From positions 1,480,439-1,544,438 of the forward strand of contig NZ_JALBYQ010000001.1 of NCBI RefSeq assembly GCF_022678625.1: 64,000 bases of DNA. The letters are read 5' to 3'. The number at the start of each line of letters is the position of its first letter. Position 1 is the stretch's first letter. The notes under the pieces are model-generated. The model did not search any database, was not told the DNA's origin, and saw nothing but the letters and a program-made list of their open reading frames with translations. Below are positions 20,475 to 29,104 of this stretch, piece by piece. A program made the translations under genes and the position numbers. The DNA is from Aliiroseovarius subalbicans. Its GTDB lineage: Bacteria > Pseudomonadota > Alphaproteobacteria > Rhodobacterales > Rhodobacteraceae.

Positions 20475-20794
20475 CAGGCCTCCTGCCTGCGCGCCTGCGC
20501 TGCTTGCGTCAGTTGGGTTTGTTGGGTTTGCAACCGGGTCGGGAAAATCAAGGCTTCATCTCACCACGCATCATTCATCCCATTCGCCCGATCAGCGCCA
20601 CGGCGATCCGGGGCATTTCGCAAAATCTCTGTCACGAAGATATCACCCGTAGACAATCCCGCCAATGCAAAACGACGGTGTGTCCAAGCGAGGAAACCCG
20701 AGTTCGACCCGTTCAGAATGACTAAGATGTTGCACGCGAAGCACGGGGTTTTTGCCTAAACGCAAATTCCAGGATGGCCCTTGCAGGTTGTCCA
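20475..20794. other. Intergenic region, no feature recognised
   Basis: 320 bp between the convergent-side end of the response regulator and the start of the RraA gene. It should contain the RraA promoter (minus strand, near 20500) but no clear box, repeat or terminator is visible. Composition starts to drop in GC here, at the edge of the signalling cluster. Confidence 0.5.
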
Positions 20795-21184
20795 TCACGA
20801 GGCCTGGTAAGCCTCCCATGTCGCCTGAATCTGATTGCAAATCTCGGGCGGGTCAAATGGCTTGATGATCACATGCAGCGCACCTTGCTCGATCAGCTTT
20901 TGCGAATAGCCATCCTCGGCCTTCGCAGTCATGAACACGATTGGCACATTCTCAAGACCGGGAAGCTTATGCAGCAGGTGCATGGTTTCCTCACCGTTCA
21001 TTTCTGGCATCATAACATCCAGTATAATGAGTTGCGGAGCGAAATTCACAGCATTGTCCACCGCCTCTTGACCAGACGAAAACTGTGCAACGGAGTATTT
21101 CCCGATCAATTCAAGCGTCAATTTCACAATCTGACGAATGTCTTCGTCATCATCGACGTGCATTATCCGTTGTAGTTGTTCCAT
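20795..21184 (-). CDS. Single-domain response regulator
   Basis: 129-aa CheY-like receiver with no output domain. It shows the acidic pocket DDDED (residues 11-15), phosphoacceptor Asp56 in IILDVMMPEM, the Thr of FMTAKA and Lys of IIKPFDPPE. The ATG at 21184 (MEQLQRIMHV) is preferred to the longer frame because it begins the receiver fold. It is downstream of and on the same strand as the two histidine kinases, so it is a likely shared phosphate acceptor, possibly passing phosphate to the Hpt protein at 27275. Confidence 0.9.
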   Translation of the reverse strand: MEQLQRIMHVDDDEDIRQIVKLTLELIGKYSVAQFSSGQEAVDNAVNFAPQLIILDVMMPEMNGEETMHLLHKLPGLENVPIVFMTAKAEDGYSQKLIEQGALHVIIKPFDPPEICNQIQATWEAYQAS

Positions 21185-21270
21185 TGTGCACACCCCAGTT
21201 TCACAGGAAGTCAGCAGCACATATTCGATGTCCGAAGGGTTGGCCCAGTTTTCGGAAACAGGCCCACTTG

Positions 21271-22338
21271 TTAAGTTACGAGTCTCGGAATGTCGAAAAA
21301 AAACTCGGTACCCCCACCATCTCTAGGAGTATAGTCTATCCGTCCGTTGTGCAACAAAACGATTTTTTTAGTGATGGCGAGCCCGAGCCCGGTCCCGCGT
21401 GACTTGACACCTGGTTGAACCCCTGCCCGAACGTAGCTTTCAAAGATTTTTGATCTAGAGCTTTCCGGAATGCCCGGCCCCGTGTCAAACACGCTCACCC
21501 GCCAATAGGCGTCACGTTCAGATATGCTTGCCGTTACCTTCGATCCCTTGGGCGTGTGCTTGATCGCGTTTGACAGCAAGTTGGTCAGCACACTTGTGAG
21601 CTGCTCAGTGTTGCCGGTCACCAATGCGGTTTGCGGAACATCCTCAACCTGAACAGTCACCCCATACTGAAAACCATAGCCTTCAATGGTGGATGCTGCA
21701 GACGACAGCAATTTTACCAAATCAATGGGTCCGGCATCCTTATCGATCTTGCCGGAGGAAACGCGGCTGAAATCGAGAACACGGTCCACCATTGCCAACA
21801 GCCGGTCACTATTTCGGGAAGCGATCTCCAAAACGTCCCTTGCACCTTTTGATAGTTCTCCAACCGCATTCGATTCCAGAAGCCGAATTGCCCCTTTAAT
21901 CGATGTCAGCGGGGTGCGCATCTCGTGACTGAGCTCGGAAATTGCGCCCCATTCGTCATCCGGGTTCGCCCTTCCTTGGGTCTTGTCACGCATGACCGAA
22001 ACGAACACACTTTTACCGTCGTGTGTTGCAGCGATATGTGTCGTTACCTCTACTGGCTTGTTATCAATTTGGAATTCGGCCCGGACGACATCGGTCTCGC
22101 CCTCTCGAAGCGGTCGCAGGTGACGCGCCAAATGACGAGGCGTGATTTTGTCAGAAACCTCTGAGAGACAAACATCTGGCGGTTCGTCGGTTTCCCAACC
22201 ACATCGCTTGCAGGCGGCCTGATTTGCAAAAATGAAAGTCGAGCGCCCGTCATGTGAGTAGATGTACACTTCGTCCTGCAGATGCCTAAACACCGCCTCC
22301 AGGGAATCTAGCGATTTTGAATTACCTAGATCTAACAC
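21271..22338 (-). CDS. Soluble PAS-domain sensor histidine kinase
   Basis: 355-aa cytoplasmic kinase. A PAS-like sensor occupies residues ~8-115 (VYIYSHDGRSTFIFANQAAC). A HisKA domain has the phospho-accepting His138 in SELSHEMRTPLTSIKG. The HATPase has N box TNLLSNAIKHT, G1 DTGPGIP and G2 GTGLGLAI. There is no membrane segment, so it should sense a cytosolic signal. It lies between the membrane kinase and the single-domain regulator on the same strand, suggesting one signalling operon. Confidence 0.9.
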   Translation of the reverse strand: MLDLGNSKSLDSLEAVFRHLQDEVYIYSHDGRSTFIFANQAACKRCGWETDEPPDVCLSEVSDKITPRHLARHLRPLREGETDVVRAEFQIDNKPVEVTTHIAATHDGKSVFVSVMRDKTQGRANPDDEWGAISELSHEMRTPLTSIKGAIRLLESNAVGELSKGARDVLEIASRNSDRLLAMVDRVLDFSRVSSGKIDKDAGPIDLVKLLSSAASTIEGYGFQYGVTVQVEDVPQTALVTGNTEQLTSVLTNLLSNAIKHTPKGSKVTASISERDAYWRVSVFDTGPGIPESSRSKIFESYVRAGVQPGVKSRGTGLGLAITKKIVLLHNGRIDYTPRDGGGTEFFFDIPRLVT

Positions 22339-22407
22339 ACCGTTACCTTTCGTACCTTACCAGCGAAAATTGCTGAAACCATTTTCAAAACTGTTGTTGG
22401 CCCATTC

Positions 22408-23781
22408 TTAGCCGCTGTTTTTGTCGTTGCGTTCTAGGGTGACCCGGAAGACCGTCCCACCATTCAAAACACTTGAATATCCGATTGTGCCGCCATGCCG
22501 TTCGACAATCCCCTTGGTAATGCTCATTCCCAAACCAGTCCCACCAACGAGGCGCTGGTCCGAGGCGTCAACTTGGCTGAAGCGTCCGAATACCTTGTCT
22601 TCCACGCCTTCCGGAATGCCGATACCTTTGTCTTCAACGCTGACCGATACTTGCTCGCTACCTACCTCAACACGAACACGCACGGTTCCGCCTTCAAACG
22701 AGAATTTCAACGCATTTGACAGGAGGTTCTCGATAACCTGCCTCAGTCGAGAGGCATCCCCGTAGACGGGTGCCGCACCTTCCGGAAGGTCCACTTCCAA
22801 CGCCATCCCCAAGCCATCGGCATACCCTTCGCTGGCCTCAACAGTCTCCTGAACGACGTCGCGCAGGTCCAGATTCTCGAAATTGAACGCCAGGTCTCCG
22901 GTTTCAATTTTTTGCAGATCCAACAAGTCATCAATCAGAGCTGCCAGTCGATTGCTGTTCTTTCCCGCAATGCCCAGAACTGGCGCCAAGTTTGGGGGAA
23001 CTTCGCCCAACGAATTGCTGTTGATCAGGTCGAGCGACCCTTTGATGGACGTCAGCGGGGTTCGGAGCTCATGGCTAACAGTGGACAGAAACTGAGACTT
23101 CAACTCATATGCTGCCAACGTACGGTTATGTTCATTCTTTAACGCTTCGAACTGGCGAAGGCCTTTTCTGTAAAGCCGCAAGAAGACCACCGAACAGTCG
23201 ATGATAAAGTACAGAACAAAGACAACAGTGAAGAACTCCAGCCACGCCGCAGATGTAATCGGTGGGTTTGTCCTCCATACATCCAGCGCTGCGATGAACA
23301 GGAAAGTTACACCATAGATTGAGAGCCTGAGGGCAAGTGCGGGAACCAATTGGTGGTTATTCATCGCCGCGAACAACGCCGCCGCGAAAAGGAAGAACAA
23401 GGGGGTGAAATGGCCACCAGAAGACTGTTGGATAGCGATTATGATCACAAACAGGGAAATCGCACCGGCGCTTAAAGCGGTGTTAACCATGATCCAAAAG
23501 AGGGCTCTACTTTTTCTGAAGGTACCGCGGGTTCTCCAAACGCCGATGCGTCGCGAAAGAATGAGATCCAGAACCTCAGTGAAGACCACCCCGGCATAGC
23601 AGGCAAAGGCCTGTGTCGGCTGAAAATAGAATGCTGCCAGCAAGGTTGCAGCAAGAAAGATCGCTTGCCTTTGCCAGATTAGCTTGTTGCTGATGCCAAT
23701 ATAGTCAAGCACTTGCCGTTCCAGACGAGCATCACTCGGGCTGGAGCCCGTTGTATCATCTGAAGTCGCTGTCGTCGCCAT
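22408..23781 (-). CDS. Membrane sensor histidine kinase (multi-TM N-terminus)
   Basis: 457-aa kinase. Residues ~38-205 contain about six hydrophobic helices (AIFLAATLLAAFYF, MVNTALSAGAISLFVIIIAI, FFLFAAALFAAM, IYGVTFLFIAAL, FFTVVFVLYFIIDCSVVFL) with short loops. This is a membrane-embedded sensor without a large periplasmic domain, suited to a hydrophobic ligand. HisKA has His237 in STVSHELRTPLTSIKG, then N box ENLLSNALKFS, G1 DKGIGIP and G2 GTGLGMSI. Its HisKA text closely resembles that of the neighbouring PAS kinase, so the two may be paralogs. It is divergent from the LuxI-type gene. Confidence 0.9.
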   Translation of the reverse strand: MATTATSDDTTGSSPSDARLERQVLDYIGISNKLIWQRQAIFLAATLLAAFYFQPTQAFACYAGVVFTEVLDLILSRRIGVWRTRGTFRKSRALFWIMVNTALSAGAISLFVIIIAIQQSSGGHFTPLFFLFAAALFAAMNNHQLVPALALRLSIYGVTFLFIAALDVWRTNPPITSAAWLEFFTVVFVLYFIIDCSVVFLRLYRKGLRQFEALKNEHNRTLAAYELKSQFLSTVSHELRTPLTSIKGSLDLINSNSLGEVPPNLAPVLGIAGKNSNRLAALIDDLLDLQKIETGDLAFNFENLDLRDVVQETVEASEGYADGLGMALEVDLPEGAAPVYGDASRLRQVIENLLSNALKFSFEGGTVRVRVEVGSEQVSVSVEDKGIGIPEGVEDKVFGRFSQVDASDQRLVGGTGLGMSITKGIVERHGGTIGYSSVLNGGTVFRVTLERNDKNSG

Positions 23782-24077
23782 AAGGAATGGACCCGTTCGA
23801 GTTACTGCTGCGAGCTAATGGTGGACGACCAACGAGATAGAATTCCGTCAATTATTTGTTCATTTTAGGAAACTGATATCCACTGACGCTGCGCGGTTCG
23901 TCCGGTTGCAGCTTGAAATTGACAGATTGGCGCGACGGAAAGCACGCAAAGTGTGCCGTAAAATCCTACGTGAGCCTTTTTTCGGGCATTTTTGTGGCGA
24001 ATTTTCGACAAAGGGGGTGGACGAGGGACTCAACTTTACCCTTACTGTTTCAGAAAAAAAGATCGCAAGAGCAGAAC

Positions 24078-24827
24078 ATGGGGCGAGAACGTTTCCAAAA
24101 AACAGGCTTGAAGCCTGCATGGTCCGTATTTCCAGAACTGGAACCGGTCGAGGGTATTTCTACGCCTTCAATCCAGGTTAAAACCAGGAAACGCGCCCGC
24201 TCGCAAAAGGTAGATCATTCAACTGCCGCCACACAGAATATCAAGGCGACGACGATTTCCTTCTCGACGATCCACCAATATGGCGAACTCTACATCAACT
24301 TTTTGAAGGCCCGGAAGAAGACATTCATCGACCAGCTGGGTTGGAATTTGCCTCAGACCGAAGGGATGGAGTTTGATCAGTACGATACGCCTCAATGTCG
24401 TTGGGTGGTAATTCATGAGTTTGGTGAGGTCCTGGGGGGCGTTCGGCTAAGCCCGACCACAGCTTCCTGTGGGGTCTACTCATACATGTTGCGTGACGCT
24501 CAAAAGGGGATCCTGGAAAACATCCCATCCGATGTCTTGTTCTTCGATGCACCAGTGGACGAAAGAACTTGGGAAGCATCCCGCCTTTTCTTGGCTTCCG
24601 ACCTGCCCGCGCAGCGCCGTCAGTCAGTGCAAGCCGTTCTAATGGACGCTTTAAGTCAATCAGCAAGAGAACAGGGGGCTGTGAGCGTGATTGGCATCGT
24701 TCCATACGTGTGGTCGCGATGGCTCAGACGGTTGAACCTAAGTGCCGTAGCGGTTGGACCCAAGTTCAGCATCGACGGCACGACCAGTCAGGCTGCGCTG
24801 TTCAACATTGGCGCCAAACTGCACTAA
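24078..24827 (+). CDS. LuxI-type acyl-homoserine-lactone synthase with N-terminal extension
   Basis: 249-aa autoinducer synthase: couples S-adenosylmethionine and an acyl-ACP/CoA to an acyl-homoserine lactone. All LuxI invariants are present at family spacing: RKKTF (Arg24/Phe28), FIDQLGW (Trp34), EFDQYD (Glu43, Asp45, Asp48), GGVRL (Arg) and WEASRLF (Glu-x-Ser-Arg). The ATG at 24078 is the last usable one and leaves ~55 extra residues before the usual LuxI start, rich in Lys/Arg. The open frame reaches back to 23913 but in AT-rich sequence. No LuxR gene adjoins it; histidine kinases and receivers do instead. Confidence 0.85.
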   Translation: MGRERFQKTGLKPAWSVFPELEPVEGISTPSIQVKTRKRARSQKVDHSTAATQNIKATTISFSTIHQYGELYINFLKARKKTFIDQLGWNLPQTEGMEFDQYDTPQCRWVVIHEFGEVLGGVRLSPTTASCGVYSYMLRDAQKGILENIPSDVLFFDAPVDERTWEASRLFLASDLPAQRRQSVQAVLMDALSQSAREQGAVSVIGIVPYVWSRWLRRLNLSAVAVGPKFSIDGTTSQAALFNIGAKLH

Positions 24828-25123
24828 GGTGACTCGAACCACCTTCTGGTTACGGTCCCGGCATCTCAACCCACCCTTCTCAAGAAGCGGGCGTTAAAGA
24901 GACCGCAGCCTCTTCCCGTCAGCGCTGGTGTGATCCTCTTTCGCCCTGCCAACTCAGAAACAGTCGGTTTCCAACATCGCGACAATGCTTGTTTAAAGCC
25001 TGAATACTGCCCTGAAATCACCACAGTTGTTGCCCTATCCTTAATGGATGCACTTGCGCGAATCCGGATTCCATTCGGCCACGCGAGCTCGCATCCTCAT
25101 GAGGTGACTCAAGGAAAGCAGAC

Positions 25124-26218
25124 GTGAGAATTCTTGCTGTTGACGACGATGAAATTGCGCTGCGCCTCTTGGAAGAAGCGCTGACTTGCTGCGAATACAA
25201 GGATGTTGTGTTCTGCGGTTCCGGTGCCGAGGCGCTTGAAATCATTCTAGATGACAGCAACCATTTTGATTGCTTTCTCTTTGATGTCCAAATGCCGGGT
25301 ATGAATGGCATCGACCTCTGCGATGAGGTTCGTGGTCTCAAAAAATATTCCAAGACGCCAATCATAATGGTTACCGGGATGTCCGAGAAGGCATTCGTTG
25401 ACCAGGCTTTTGCCGCAGGCGCAACCGACTACCTGACAAAGCCGTATGCGCCCTTGGACGTGGGCGCCCGCCTTGGTCTGGTCAAGGAGCTGTCAGGCGA
25501 ACGCCGCGCCGTGAACGAGAGTATCGACGTCATTGAGCTTCTCATCAAAACACTTGATCAAGCGACACGGCACGATCTGGAAACGGCAATAGATTTGGGA
25601 CGGTTGGACCGCGTGCTGTCCTATCCGGCATTTGAGAATTACCTGTCCGAACTATCACGTGGTGTCTTTTTTCTCAGCAGCATCTTTGCCGTGAAGATAA
25701 AAGGGGTTGAGGCGCTTCACGAAACGCTTCCTCCGCTGGAGTTCAAGGACGTAATTCGCCGTTCAGCCAAGGCGCTTGCGGATCGATTGAACGGATGTGA
25801 TGTGTTCCTAACATACCGAGGGAACGGTACCTTCGTCGGCGCTATCCCTCACAAGGGAACGCAAGCGTTCGAAGCCATGGGCGATGAGCTTGTGGTTGCC
25901 ATTCATCACGATGACTCTCTTGCTCCGCAAGACGTTCCTGATCATGTGACCTTGGCAGTGGGCGATCTTGTCGTCACCAAGATTCTAGGCCGCCCCGGCT
26001 CCATCCAGAATTTGAAGACGGCAATTTCCAGCGCTGAAAAGAAGGCAAACCAGGAATCTCTCCCGCCCAAGGCGAGCGGGATCAACGCTTTCGACGGCCA
26101 CTGGCAGCCGCCGGAAGAACTGGGTTTTCAAACTGAATGCGAAGAGCTCCTGAAAGACGCTCTGGAAGGCACCGAGATCCAGGGCAACTTCCCGCGGGTC
26201 CGCCGTAACATCACCTAA
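25124..26218 (+). CDS. Response regulator with degenerate GGDEF output domain (A)
   Basis: 364-aa protein, GTG start with aaggaaag 6 nt upstream. The REC domain (1-~120) has DDDE, phosphoacceptor Asp54 (CFLFDVQMPGM), Thr in MVTGMS and Lys in TKPY. Residues ~165-310 look like a GGDEF fold, with YPAFENYL in the position of the D-x-LT-x-LxNR region. FLTYRGNGTFVGAIP replaces the catalytic RYGGDEF strand, so cyclase activity is unlikely. It is a paralog of the proteins at 26269 and 29582. Probable function: phosphorylation-dependent effector or nucleotide sensor in the cluster. Confidence 0.85.
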   Translation: MRILAVDDDEIALRLLEEALTCCEYKDVVFCGSGAEALEIILDDSNHFDCFLFDVQMPGMNGIDLCDEVRGLKKYSKTPIIMVTGMSEKAFVDQAFAAGATDYLTKPYAPLDVGARLGLVKELSGERRAVNESIDVIELLIKTLDQATRHDLETAIDLGRLDRVLSYPAFENYLSELSRGVFFLSSIFAVKIKGVEALHETLPPLEFKDVIRRSAKALADRLNGCDVFLTYRGNGTFVGAIPHKGTQAFEAMGDELVVAIHHDDSLAPQDVPDHVTLAVGDLVVTKILGRPGSIQNLKTAISSAEKKANQESLPPKASGINAFDGHWQPPEELGFQTECEELLKDALEGTEIQGNFPRVRRNIT

Positions 26219-26268
26219 CGGCATCCAAGCTTGCGAGCCGGCAAAACGATAGGAAAAAGAGGGTTCAG

Positions 26269-27264
26269 ATGAAAATTCTCGTTGTTGATGATGATCCTAC
26301 CGCACTTGCGCTTCTTGAGGCAGCGCTTGCCCTTTACGGCTTTAACAACGTAACGCTGAAGTCGACCGCGCGCGATGCAATGCACGCGATCAAAACGGCT
26401 GAAAACCCATTCGAATGCTTCCTGCTGGATTATCGAATGCCCGAGATCGACGGGGTTGGCCTCTGCTCAACTATTCACGCCATGCCCGAATACAGAGCGA
26501 CCCCGGTCATTTTTGTCACCGCAGCCAAGGACCGGAGCAGCCTTAACACCGCCTACGCAGCGGGTGCTGTAGACTATGTCTTCAAGCCGATTGATCCCCA
26601 GGAAATTGGGGTGCGTGTGAGTATCGCTGAAAAGCTGGTTTTGGAAGAACGCGAACTGAAGAAACAAGGCGCCCGAAAGATCGGCCAGCTTGATCAAGGA
26701 AGCAAGTTTCCCGATTTTGCGATTGCAGACCCCGTCCCCATTTTCGGAGTGGCCAGAGTAGTCAGCCCCTATGCCCTGGAAAATTACCTTGAGAGCAGGA
26801 GCAATGACCGAGCTCAACCGAGTGCGGTGTCCGCATTGGCCATCAATGAGTTTGATGAGATATTCGGCAAAGCCAATCCAGCCTTCGCCTTTGCAGTTTT
26901 GCAGGAAGTTGCGAAGGTGATCGCATCCAGTCTTGAACGCACCTCTCCCTTGATCAGCTACAACGGGTTCGGTGAATTCATCTGCGCTTCCAAAAAAGGG
27001 GATTGGGCATCCAGCAATGGGCACACGCGGCTGATAAACTCCCGCCTTGCCCGTCTTGATCTCCGATTTGCAGACGGCAGCCCCTGCCCTGTGACGGTAA
27101 CTTTGGGAAAACCCGCTTCGGCGTCCATATGGTCCGCTGACAAACCGGTCACCTTGATCGAAAAAGCATTGGAATCCGACAATGGCACGGGTCCAGCATT
27201 CCGATCGGCGGCCAGTTCATTCCAAAATCTGACAGCCTGTCAAAGCCCAGCTCTGAATCTATAG
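26269..27264 (+). CDS. Response regulator with degenerate GGDEF output domain (B)
   Basis: 331-aa paralog of the preceding protein. REC domain with DDDP at the N-terminus, Asp54 (CFLLDYRMPEIDG), Thr in FVTAAKD and Lys in VFKPIDPQ. The output half shows SPYALENYLESR and ISYNGFGEFICAS, where GFGEF stands in place of GGDEF. It is less altered than the GNGTF of the other two but still lacks the second Gly-Asp. It follows copy A by 50 bp in the same direction, with a ribosome site (agaggg), and is followed closely by the Hpt gene. Confidence 0.85.
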   Translation: MKILVVDDDPTALALLEAALALYGFNNVTLKSTARDAMHAIKTAENPFECFLLDYRMPEIDGVGLCSTIHAMPEYRATPVIFVTAAKDRSSLNTAYAAGAVDYVFKPIDPQEIGVRVSIAEKLVLEERELKKQGARKIGQLDQGSKFPDFAIADPVPIFGVARVVSPYALENYLESRSNDRAQPSAVSALAINEFDEIFGKANPAFAFAVLQEVAKVIASSLERTSPLISYNGFGEFICASKKGDWASSNGHTRLINSRLARLDLRFADGSPCPVTVTLGKPASASIWSADKPVTLIEKALESDNGTGPAFRSAASSFQNLTACQSPALNL

Positions 27265-27274
27265 AGGCAGTTTG

Positions 27275-27664
27275 ATGAACAAGACGATCAGCCCCGAGAG
27301 CCTCCTGCAATTCGAGGACGCCCTTGCGCAAATTCGCGTCTCCTTTCTCGCCACACTCCAAATTCACCACGAAAAGCTTGGTGATCTGTTGCTAAAAATG
27401 GCGCAGAGCAGCGGGGGTCAAAAGGAAATTCACCTGGCAGGAAGCATAGCGCACAAGATCAGCGGTGTTGCCGGGACATTACAGCTAAGCGAACTGGGTG
27501 AAGTTGCGGCGCGAGCGGAACAGCTTTCCGACAGAGCTTTTGACAGAGCCCAATGCACAATAGCCAGAGGCGAAGTTCTCGATGCTATGTCTGAGCTTTA
27601 CCAGTGCATCTCTAAAACTTGTGAAAAAACAGACGCCGACCGGCTGGAAGTGATCAAAGGATAG
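27275..27664 (+). CDS. Histidine phosphotransfer (Hpt) protein
   Basis: 129-aa all-helical Hpt domain protein. His60 in GSIAHKISGVAGTLQLSEL matches the Hpt consensus H-x-L-K-G-x-A-x-x-L-G, and the following AARAEQLSD helix completes the bundle. It carries phosphate between receivers. The ATG at 27275 has gaggcag 8 nt upstream; a TTG one codon before it is the alternative. With two hybrid-less kinases and four receivers nearby it supplies the missing link for a multistep phosphorelay. It is probably co-transcribed with regulator B (10-bp gap). Confidence 0.88.
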   Translation: MNKTISPESLLQFEDALAQIRVSFLATLQIHHEKLGDLLLKMAQSSGGQKEIHLAGSIAHKISGVAGTLQLSELGEVAARAEQLSDRAFDRAQCTIARGEVLDAMSELYQCISKTCEKTDADRLEVIKG

Positions 27665-28058
27665 TTTTGATCAGGCCACTCTAGGGGCGACCCTCTATCG
27701 ATCGGCTCATCTGGAAGAACCAATGCCAGTAGCCCCAGAACACACCCCACTTCAAAAAGAGAATCATTTCACGCGTAAGACGCGCGACCTCACTCTGAGA
27801 GTCGGGGCGTCGAAAAGTGCTCGAATTGTGGCCAGGCCGGAAAACAGGCTCGAATTGTGTTTGAAGTGCGCGCAAAGCTGGAAAAAAAACGCGCAAAATT
27901 AAGAATGCCGTGGAATTGCCATAATCCAACACAACTTGCGCCCCATTTGGGGCCAAATATTAAATTGTACCGACGACAGCATACGACAAGACAAGAAAAA
28001 TATCTGCTAAAAAATGCCTTGGATTGTCTCAAATGTTGTTTGGCGGAGCCTGGGACAC

Positions 28059-28076
28059 ACTGTCAAACCTGACAGT
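28059..28076. promoter_or_regulatory. lux-box-like palindrome
   Basis: ACTGTCA-AACC-TGACAGT is a perfect 18-bp dyad. Its inner 16 bp (28060-28075) fit the LuxR-family operator pattern CT-N12-AG. It is 113 bp upstream of the first small ORF and 3.2 kb from the LuxI-type gene. That a LuxR protein binds here is inference; no luxR gene is in the window. Confidence 0.5.
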
Positions 28077-28082
28077 CAAGTC

Positions 28083-28098
28083 ACAGTAAAGAAACTGT
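28083..28098. promoter_or_regulatory. Second inverted repeat next to lux-box-like palindrome
   Basis: ACAGT-AAAGAA-ACTGT, 5-bp arms, starts 7 bp after the first palindrome and reuses its ACAGT/ACTGT half-sites. Repeated half-sites suggest cooperative binding of one regulator ahead of the small ORFs. Confidence 0.4.
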
Positions 28099-28188
28099 AA
28101 TGCAGTCGGCGCGCCGCAAGGCACAGTGATCTGCAAAAAACCTGCCAAGGTCAGAAGTCTGGCCTAAGTGACCTAAAGGGGAAAAAAA

Positions 28189-28371
28189 ATGAAATCGAAC
28201 ATTCTTGCATTCACCGGACCTCTTTCGACGCGCGCTGCCAGTGTTTCTGAAGCTGTCCGCGACAACGTTGTGTCCATGAATTCGTGGAAAAAAGCGGCCC
28301 GCCCGCGCCGGACACCGCAGGGTGTTTTCTTTATCAGTAACGTGCTGTGCACATCCGGCGACGCCGCCTAG
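28189..28371 (+). CDS. Small hypothetical protein, 60 aa
   Basis: I do not recognise a family. The ATG follows a very strong ribosome site (aaagggg, 8 nt spacing) and a palindromic regulatory region, which argues that it is expressed. The sequence begins MKSNILAFTGPLSTRAAS, has a basic centre (WKKAARPRRTPQG) and ends with FFISNVLCTSGDAA. There is no signal peptide or membrane helix. It is followed 39 bp later by a second small ORF. The pair may be regulatory small proteins of the cluster, but no function is assigned. Confidence 0.6.
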   Translation: MKSNILAFTGPLSTRAASVSEAVRDNVVSMNSWKKAARPRRTPQGVFFISNVLCTSGDAA

Positions 28372-28410
28372 ATTTCAATTTTTTAAAACCCCACGGGGAT
28401 GGAGACAACT

Positions 28411-28602
28411 ATGACCGTATCACTTCTTGAAAAAGCTCGCGCAGGCCGCCTGATGGCCCTGGAATCACTCAACATGCGCCACGAAAAGCCGTCGGCTGAT
28501 ATCTTCAAGTTTGAACTTGATTTTATCGAGAAACCCCAGCAGCCGATCATCCACTTCAAGTCCCGACGCATCGAGACGCAAGAAGTTCGTTTGGCGGCCT
28601 GA
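28411..28602 (+). CDS. Small hypothetical protein, 63 aa
   Basis: Unrecognised small protein. The ATG at 28411 is favoured over one at 28399 because ggag sits 6-7 nt upstream of it. The N-terminus is helical and charged (LLEKARAGRLMALESLNMR); the second half (FELDFIEKPQQPIIHFKS) could be a beta hairpin. It is soluble and cytosolic by appearance. It is preceded 39 bp by another small ORF with an even stronger ribosome site, so the two probably share a transcript. No terminator is obvious after it. Confidence 0.55.
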   Translation: MTVSLLEKARAGRLMALESLNMRHEKPSADIFKFELDFIEKPQQPIIHFKSRRIETQEVRLAA

Positions 28603-29104
28603 ACACGTGGCAAACACAATGTGGCATGGGCAGGCCTTCTTCCTCTGAGGGCGGCAGTTCAAACGCAACTCGCCCATGCACATCGCCAAACAAACACGGT
28701 GAATCCAGGCTGGGTCCTGTGCCGATGTGGGTAACCGGCCCGGTTTGATTGCCAGGTGCGGATAAACCGGTGGATCATTCTTGGGTTAATTGCGGGGGTC
28801 TAAGGACTCGAGGATCGGGATCCACACTTCCGTGGAAATGCCGACTTGTTTCAGGTGTCTCAGGTTCGTGCTGTAGCAGACAAAGTTCTGCACTGCCCTC
28901 CGCAGGACGCGCGAAACAGGCATTCAGAACCCTTTCTGGCATCCTTCTCATACAGCATTTCGGGTCTGTCATTTCTTTCCGGACTGCACCTAGGACAGAC
29001 ATCTGGCGCCCGAGTGTGTCTTTCTCATTGGCCGGCCGGAGGAAATCATGCCCCCTTTCGCCCGCCCCTCACGTCTCCCGTTCCCCGCGCTGCAGATATC
29101 GATT
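28603..29104. other. Intergenic region without supported gene
   Basis: 502 bp between the small ORF pair and the IS3 remnant. Short frames on both strands lack ribosome sites and have no recognisable protein text. It may include decayed insertion-sequence DNA, since the adjoining transposase fragment is cut off at 29105, but I see no terminal repeat. Confidence 0.45.

Larger units (their letters stand above)
27665..28188. other. AT-rich regulatory intergenic region before two small ORFs
   Basis: 524 bp without a convincing gene. It contains a 12-bp direct repeat GCTCGAATTGTG at 27819-27830 and 27848-27859 (29 bp apart), then two palindromes at 28059-28076 and 28083-28098 described separately. 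No terminator stem was recognised after the Hpt gene. The short frames seen here do not show codon usage or ribosome sites of genes. Confidence 0.5.

Noticed and set aside
20643..20840. 65-codon minus-strand frame below the single-domain regulator
   Set aside because: It overlaps the regulator's C-terminus in another frame and has no ribosome site.
23913..24077. N-terminal extension of the LuxI frame
   Set aside because: Codons before 24078 are AT-rich with no ribosome site and no LuxI similarity; the ATG at 24078 is preferred.
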